64,000 nucleotides of DNA, taken from contig LATX02000100.1 of the NCBI GenBank assembly GCA_001466705.2, forward strand, positions 992,001 to 1,056,000. The letters run 5' to 3'. The translations under genes were made by a program, and so were the position numbers. The DNA comes from Moniliophthora roreri (lineage: Eukaryota; Basidiomycota; Agaricomycetes; Agaricales; Marasmiaceae). The stretch's first letter is position 1. Each line of letters starts with the position of its first letter. The notes beneath the pieces are model-generated. The model was not told the origin of the DNA and did not search any database. It was given only the letters and a program-made list of their open reading frames with translations. Below, in pieces: positions 58,311 to 64,000 of the stretch.

Positions 58311-58928
58311 TGTTACGTTACTTGTGCAGCAACGACAACTACTCAACACCACTATGATGTAGTGATGTCAAGTTCAGGATCAAGTTCAAGTTCTAAGAAC
58401 CAACAGCGAGTAAAACTCTCTGTGTTCTGTTCCAAGTCGGTCAGAGTTGAGCAAGATATTGAGTGAATTAACCAGGTCAAGCTGAAGTAGCTTAGACCTG
58501 AATACTACCTACTTATACAATCGTTGTAGCTACTCGTTTGGATACAAACTGCTGAAGCGACATTGTTGTTTACTAAACAAGTAAGTAGTAGAATGAAGTC
58601 ATAAATAAGAAACATGACATCACGAATGATGTCAGAGATGAGATCACTATGACGTTCAAATGAAGTCATAATGATGTCAAGAAATGATATCATAATTTAG
58701 AAAAAGATAGAAACAAATAGAATAATAAAGTCATAGTGATGTCACTATAATGTCTTAAATATGAAGAAAGGCATAATCAAAAAGGGAGCTGGGAAGGTGT
58801 AGGTGTCCAGATGTTAATGAGTAGCATAAGAGATAGCGCTAGAAGGCGCTTATTGGAAAAATGTGAAGAAAAAGAAATAATGTCTGTAAAGTAAAAATTC
58901 AAGTGAGCATCTGTGAGTGTCTGTAACA
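58311..58928. mobile_element. Solo LTR
   Basis: 618 bp beginning tgttacgtta and ending ctgtaaca, i.e. TG..CA with the inverted TGTTAC/GTAACA ends of LTRs. It is flanked by a perfect 5-bp duplication gtcaa (58306-58310 and 58929-58933). Removing it restores a continuous SDR exon (VHKVN|TQGTF). It keeps several CpGs, unlike the host sequence. Confidence 0.87.
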
Positions 58929-59008
58929 GTCAATACCCAGGGCACATTCCTCTGCTACAAATACACTGTAGAACAGATGATATCCCAAGGTTATGGAGGC
59001 AGGATAAT

Positions 59009-61067
59009 CACCTGCAAAAAGTACATACCATTATAATGGTGTTGCAACTGAATTATAAAGGTTACAAGGTAACATAATAAATTTATCTAGATTTTAAGTG
59101 TATTATAGCATAGTTATAATATATTGAAATATTGTAACTACCTTATGACTCCCTTATGACCACATTACAACTGCCTGGAACAATTATTAAACATTCTAGC
59201 CACATTACAACCACATTACAACCCACATAGAGTCATTACAACAAGTTAAAACCCCAGTACATGCACATTATAACACAATTTCAAATATAAGTAAAGTTCT
59301 TAGTGCAACAGCATATAAGAACCCATGCAATATGACAATATAACAAGGCTTTAGTATTAGGTACACCTATTTATGTTTATAATGAAACTAATTTTTAGTT
59401 AATAAATAATAGGCCGGTGTGAGTAGAGTAAAATGTTGACTGATGGTCATCAGAGAGCTGGTTTTGCAACACATAAGGCAACTACCTCAACTTCACGGCA
59501 GTCAAAGTGCCGCAGCATTGGCAAATTCCCATGCCTAACTCTTTGCCCAAACCACCACCATCGATGAACGACATTAATGACAGCTCCCCTGTTTCCTCTC
59601 TGTCAAGCTCAAGAATCACCAATTCTGGTCTCAGCAACATCTACTACAATATTCAACATCAATAACAGGCCCATTGGACACATAAAGGTACATAAAGTTG
59701 AAAATGGTGCCAATACCATTCCCAGTCCTACTAGCTCACTAACCCATATTTTACCCTGCAATAGGGATAGAGAATGTGAGAGAGATAGAGAGAAGGATCA
59801 TGATCATGAAAGAGAACATGAGAGGGAATGTAATAGAGAAAGGGACCGGGATTGGGTTATTGACCAAAGAGACCCAAGAAGGCTGAAGCCTGAGTGTCTG
59901 AAGAGTGAGCGACCAGGCAAGTCCCCTCATTTCATCATCTCAATCTATAATGACATCTTTTCACCCAATCCCATACCAGAATTACCCCTGCCTTCATCTG
60001 GTGGCGTGCCACCGCTGTTATATCCAGGCCCACTGTTGGCCCAGGTCTTCCTCCTCCACCCTCCACTATGCCTACTCATGGTCCACCTGTACCATATCCT
60101 CCTGCTGGCCCTGGTTCGGCTGCCACATTGCCCATGATGGATGTTCATCATGCTCATACTCAATTGCTCCTGCCAAGCCAAGCCCTTCAACCACAACATA
60201 CTGGCAGGACATCTAGCAGTGGCAGCACTCAGATTCCAATTAACACTCCAGAAGGAGGCCCAGAGTTCAAGAAAGGGGGCAATGACTGGTTCGCAATATT
60301 CAATCCAAATGTGAAGAAGGGCTTAGATGTCAGCTTGGTGCATACCCTCATGCACGAAAGGTGCATTCATTTGTCCTCATTGTGCATGCTTCATCATGGC
60401 CAGCATCTTTCTGGTTGCTTCTATTTATTTTCCTTTTTATTGATTTTGGACTTTACAGCAGTCATTCCTGGTCTGATTTCCAGAACCATGTGCTAAATCA
60501 TTTGGTTGACAGTGTTGTGTGTTGCATTCACTTTTCTGCAGATGGCAAGTATCTTGCTATGGGCTGTAACAGGACACCAAGACTGGTCAAAAGGCTTGGT
60601 ATGTTGAATTATCATCAGTGCTTTGTTGGTTGCTATCAGTGATTGTAGCATTTTGGTTGATGAGGGTGCTGGCAAGGCCAGTGACCTTTACATTCAAGGG
60701 ATATGTTAGCTTGAAGCTGTAAGAATAGTACTTATCATTCATCTGGAGTATCTGTATGGTGTATGCATGGTTCAATATAGGTTTTTGCATTTATATTTAT
60801 GTGTGCTATATGTGTGAGTGATTCTGATAAGGATTTGGTACCTATTTACTGTCCAGTAGGGTTGTAATGTGGTTGTAACATTGTCTTTGGGTTGTAATGG
60901 TGTTGCAACTGATCATAATTATTATGAGACTTGTAATTATTATTGTATGTTACAACTAGGTTACCATATCCAACTTGGCATATAATGGGGCCGCTAATGA
61001 TTATGTATCTCATAATGCATTATGGGGGTTATAACCCTATTATAATGTGATGTACTTTTTGCAGGTG
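59009..61067. mobile_element. CACTA-like element carrying a Tup1 gene fragment
   Basis: 2,059 bp with inverted ends cacctgcaaaaagtacat (18 bp perfect, longer with mismatches) and an AT target duplication (59007-59008, 61068-61069). CAC... ends and a 2-bp duplication suit the CMC/CACTA group. Subterminal arms carry repeated cattacaacc-type motifs (59150-59280, 60855-60960), typical transposase-binding clusters. No transposase is present; the interior is largely a captured host gene fragment. Confidence 0.72.
59500..60600 (+). pseudogene. TUP1: Captured fragment of the Tup1 transcriptional corepressor gene
   Basis: Protein blocks in order: HWQIPMPNSLPKPPPSMNDI, an Arg/Glu/Asp-rich stretch with RERDRDWVIDQRDPRRLK, a proline-rich part, [20 protein letters not shown] with HTLMHE, and, after an intron at 60361-60512 with good gtgcat..ttgacag sites, SVVCCIHFSADGKYLAMGCN. 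These correspond to the linker and the start of the first WD40 repeat of fungal Tup1. The N-terminal tetramerisation domain and the rest of the propeller are absent, and several frame changes occur, so it is a non-functional fragment. The retained intron shows it was captured from DNA, not from mRNA. Confidence 0.8.
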
Positions 61068-61784
61068 ATAGGTGGTTGTTCTGTATCAGGGAAGCAGAGT
61101 GGGTATACTTATCTGTCATGATTTCATATTTATGTATCTGATCAGTATGACAGCTGATCCTGACATGGTGGCTTATTCTGTGTCCAAGTTTGCTATCAGG
61201 GGATTGACCCAGTGCACAGGTGTGTCATTTATTCATGCTAAGGTCATGGACACTGATTATTTTGAGTAGCACTTAAGTACAGTAAACATGGAATCACTGT
61301 AAATGCTTACTCTCCTGGTCAGTAAACATACTTTCAGATGGAGTGTGAAGCTAACTTTCTACCAGGAGTTGTCAAAACTGAGCTCAGTGTGCTTCCCAAT
61401 GAGTTCCACCTTGCAGCATTCTCTTACACTCAACTTTCACAGTTGCATGAGTAGTTTTCTCTCTGAAATAACAAAAATTTTCAACCTGAGCAATGTAACC
61501 CAAGATACTGTGTTATTGTGCCTCCAACTTATTCTAGAGGACTAACCTGAGTTAAAGTGAAAATCCAGATGCACTAACCACCACTCAGTCTACAAATTCA
61601 ACCTGAGATAGCTTGCAGAAATCCATGGTGTCAACCCTTGATATTGCTGAGAGGGAGGCTCAAAAATTCAATAGATTTTGTTACATAGGTGCCATGCATA
61701 ACTGATAGCATCATGATGACTCTAGGAATCAGTAAAAGCATGGACTCAGACCAGGTGACAGCTGGACTTGCACAGGGGGCATGG

Positions 61785-62134
61785 TAGGGCTGCCAACAGC
61801 TCAGCTTGGCTCGCTCCTGGCTCGCTCGCGGAGTGCTGATCCAGCTCCAGCTCTAGAGCCATTTGTAGGTGAGTGGCTCCACTCTGGTGGCTCTCTGCTT
61901 TTTCAATGCAAAAAATTACCCACAATATTGCTGTATGCATCTAGAAAGCATTGTTCAGCCTTGAGGTAGAAAAGAAAACTAAATGGGACATCATGAGGAC
62001 AGTCACTGTCAATTGCCAGTGTACTTGACCTGGGAGCCACTTACCCCTAACAGCTCCACTAGCCATTATGGGCAAGCAGCTCCACATGGCTCGGCTCTGG
62101 AGCCGGTGAACGAGCCGAGCTGTTGGCACCTCTA
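61785..62134. mobile_element. hAT-type MITE
   Basis: 350 bp with inverted ends taggg(c)tgccaacagctc / rc gagctgttggcacctcta, flanked by a perfect 8-bp duplication gggcatgg (61777-61784, 62135-62142). Its ends hold several CpGs, so it is younger than the surrounding decay. Confidence 0.88.
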
Positions 62135-62164
62135 GGGCATGGGGTTTGAGCAACAATTTGAAGG

Positions 62165-62580
62165 ATGTTCAGAGATGAGGGAAGAGAGGAAGAAGATACC
62201 TTATCTGGGAGCCAGTAAATGTGTCAAAGACTGAATTCACATTCCCATGGACAATATACCCTCTTCCATCTGTCGCTCCACATTCAATCCCTGAGTAATG
62301 CTCTGAGTCACGAATCCCAACAATAATCGCAAGATCATCGCTCACCTGGTCAACTGCTTTCGCGTTGCTAGCTCCTGTCTCTAGTACTCTTACAAAATTT
62401 ATGTTGGGTTGATCTGGACTTGTGAAGATGGGTACACTACACGTTATCATTAGCAAAAAATAACTTGGGTTGGACCATTTTCATATCTCAGGTTGATCCA
62501 GAAATTTATCTCACAAAGCTATCTCGGGGAGAAAACATATTTTGCTTCACAGTTGCAGCTCATCTGGGTACTCCATGGAC
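62165..62580 (-). pseudogene. Unrecognised coding fragment, right copy (inverted)
   Basis: The minus-strand frame reads INFVRVLETGASNAKAVDQV, SDDLAIIVGIRDSEHYSG, then VFDTFTGSQIRYLLPLFPHL. It is the partner of 54325-54713 and keeps more CpG. It lies inside SDR fossil 2 and therefore was inserted there. Family unknown. Confidence 0.55.
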
Positions 62581-63058
62581 AGATAGCACGATGAGCAAAG
62601 TTTGTCCTGTTCCTTTGTTTCCGGCCTGTCCTACTCACCTTCGTCTTACAGTATGTTGAAGGTATCTTCCCCCAGAAATGACTGATGTCGCCAACATTGT
62701 CATATTCCTTGCATTGAAAGAGTCCCAATTCATAACTGGTACATCTACCATGTATTTCCATCCGATTCAGTGCTGATTTCACCTTTATTTTCCAGGACAA
62801 ACAATGAGTATTCATGCATATTCATGCTTTGCATTGGGACACCATCTGATGGCTCTGAATAGCTCAACATTGATGGTAGTCTTCAAGTTTACTTTGACTG
62901 ATAAGATACCTTCTGGGATCCATGCAATACCCTCGAAATGTACAATATCCGTGATTACAATGAGAAATCCATTAGCAGCCTATTGAGTACTAGTATATAC
63001 ATGATTAGCGAAGTGTGTGTATCATATAATTGTCCGTGTAACGAGCGTTGACGACTTG

Positions 63059-64000
63059 TTACTTCCTCGTACCAAAATAAGCAGCCAGAACAATCGCAAT
63101 GACTACAAGAACAAATACGAATATGCCAAAGCATATCCATTTCTTCCGTCGAATGGCGCGGGCTGACGTATCAGATTAGTTTAGAGCTAGAAGAACAATG
63201 ATAGAACCATACCTAAAACCACCGCCCTATCAGTGTGTTCGACACCTTTCCTCGTATCGGCTTCGATATCCGCTGCCTTGTCCTCTATGACAGTGAACGA
63301 ATAGTCTTGCTGCTGAGTGAGAGTAGCCATCTAATTATTGTCAAGTGGCATCAGCTTCAATTCGGGTTAAAATGGAAGGGAACGGACATACATCATTCAT
63401 GAGGGTAGCCAATTCCGCCATCGACCTTTCCAACTTCTTGATCTCCTCATGTCGTGATTGGACTTCCGTATACGCATTCCGACTCTCAGCGTACTTAGAG
63501 GAGTCGACGTTCATAAGTGCTTGCATGAAGATTTGACTGCCTGAATCGCTTTCTACGGCTTGTCTGACTTGTTCGGGTGTTGCATCAGGTTGTACTGCCA
63601 AATGTTAAACATTAGGATGAGCGAAAAAACCAAATGATGAGTACACACCCATTCGGAACTGTCTCTCTGCCCTCTCTCTGACTTTGACTCGGTGATCTTG
63701 CTCTACGCGTTGATACTCTTGAAGAGTTTCTACAAACTTGGACCTGACGTGTGCAAGCTAACAGTGCTGTTAATGCTGTACCGATTTCTTGGCATATGGA
63801 AGATTTCTCACCCTATTCATCCGCATTTCGCCCTCTTGCTGTGTCAACTTTCCCTTGATACCCAAATCCTTCGTGTCGTTGCCCAAAGTCTCTATCTGGT
63901 GCTTTATTCGGTTGCATAGTGCCCGCGTATCTTCTACAGTGGAGTCTAGAGTCTCTGAGACAGCATTGGACGAGGAAGGCTGGGTGGAGTTGATAGATTG
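63059..64000 (-). CDS. Syntaxin (Qa-SNARE), 5' part beyond the window
   Basis: Minus-strand exons 64000-63812, 63757-63649, 63594-63392, 63330-63213 and 63162-63059 join in frame. The N-terminal helical part shows TLDSTVEDTRALCNRIKHQI and HVRSKFVETLQEYQRVEQDH, followed by the SNARE helix region: QSRHEEIKKLERSMAELATL, then MNDMATLTQQDYSF and DIEADTRKGVEHTDRAVVLA. A C-terminal anchor (ICFGIFVFVLVVIAIVLAAY) ends FGTRK. This is the layout of plasma-membrane t-SNAREs of the Sso1/syntaxin 1 type, which pair with Sec9 and Snc proteins in exocytosis. Unlike its neighbours on the left, it has normal CpG content, so the decayed block ends near 62.9 kb. Confidence 0.92.

Larger units (their letters stand above)
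58260..62825 (+). pseudogene. Short-chain dehydrogenase fossil 2, invaded by several elements
   Basis: Collinear pieces: TTEEWDLVHKVN (to 58310), QGTFLCYKYTVEQMISQG with GGRII (58934-59008), GGCSVSG (61070 onward), AYSVSKFAIRGLTQC (about 61170-61220, with the YxxxK pair), YSKHGITVNAYSPG (about 61275-61317), GVVKTELS (about 61370), TDVANIVIFLALKESQFITG (about 62682-62740) and QTMSI after an intron. Between them sit a solo LTR, a CACTA-like element, a hAT MITE and an inverted unknown fragment. No N-terminal Rossmann motif was found for this copy. Confidence 0.75.

Noticed and set aside
59577..60137. 186-codon frame read as an independent gene.
   Set aside because: It mixes Tup1-linker sequence with out-of-frame parts; the block order shows a decayed captured Tup1 fragment.
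54325..62580. The inverted unknown fragments could be terminal repeats of one 8-kb transposon.
   Set aside because: SDR fossil 2 is collinear from 58.3 kb across the right fragment to 62.8 kb, so the right fragment is an insertion within the SDR gene and not the end of an element that contains it.
1..64000. CRISPR arrays, operons, rRNA genes or bacterial-type regulation.
   Set aside because: The window is eukaryotic (spliceosomal introns, intron-bearing tRNAs); no spaced direct repeats of CRISPR type and no rRNA sequence were seen.

Overview
The window is genomic DNA of a basidiomycete fungus, most likely an agaricomycete. The genes are broken by many short introns (about 40-90 nt, GT..AG). 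The three tRNAs found all carry introns in the anticodon loop. The protein families are typical of mushroom-forming fungi: an adenylation-thiolation-reductase enzyme, a YAT-type amino-acid permease, a cupin of the DUF985 kind, a small secreted cysteine-rich protein, a PAN/fruit-body type secreted protein and a type IV quinone reductase. I cannot name the species.

Layout. 1-1.7 kb: a dead member of a membrane-protein family, split by a 925-bp hAT-like insertion. 3.0-6.8 kb: a complete A-T-R adenylating reductase. 7.5-12 kb: two intact members of the same membrane family. 12-15.4 kb: no gene I can support, one MITE-like palindrome. 15.4-20.8 kb: ordinary genes (secreted cysteine-rich protein, ABM monooxygenase, tRNA-Phe, tRNA-Gly, seven-TM protein, DUF985 cupin). 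21.5-33 kb: repeated segmental duplication carrying three more membrane-family genes and one and a half copies of a secreted PAN-like gene. 34.5-39.6 kb: fragment of a GPI-type protein, the amino-acid permease and a glutathione transferase. 40.4-45.2 kb: two intact or near-intact membrane-family genes, tRNA-Leu, a small hAT element and a membrane-family fossil. 46-50 kb: kinase fossil and a poorly resolved hypothetical gene. 50.8-51.7 kb: quinone reductase. 52.4-54.4 kb: an exact 1,010-bp repeat around a single N, which looks like an assembly artefact. 54.4-62.8 kb: a gene graveyard with almost no CpG, holding two short-chain dehydrogenase (SDR) fossils invaded by a solo LTR, a CACTA-like element and a hAT MITE. 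63.1 kb to the end: the 3' part of a syntaxin gene.

Two themes stand out. First, nine copies of one single-pass membrane family (beta-sandwich-like ectodomain, serine-rich stalk, one TM helix, basic stop-transfer stretch, proline-rich tail) lie within 45 kb. Nearly all keep a C-terminal PPxY motif, the ligand of WW domains such as those of Rsp5/Nedd4 ubiquitin ligases. Second, the right side records heavy CpG-to-TpG/CpA decay followed by layered insertions with readable target-site duplications. One of these, a CACTA-like element, carries an intron-bearing fragment of the Tup1 corepressor gene.
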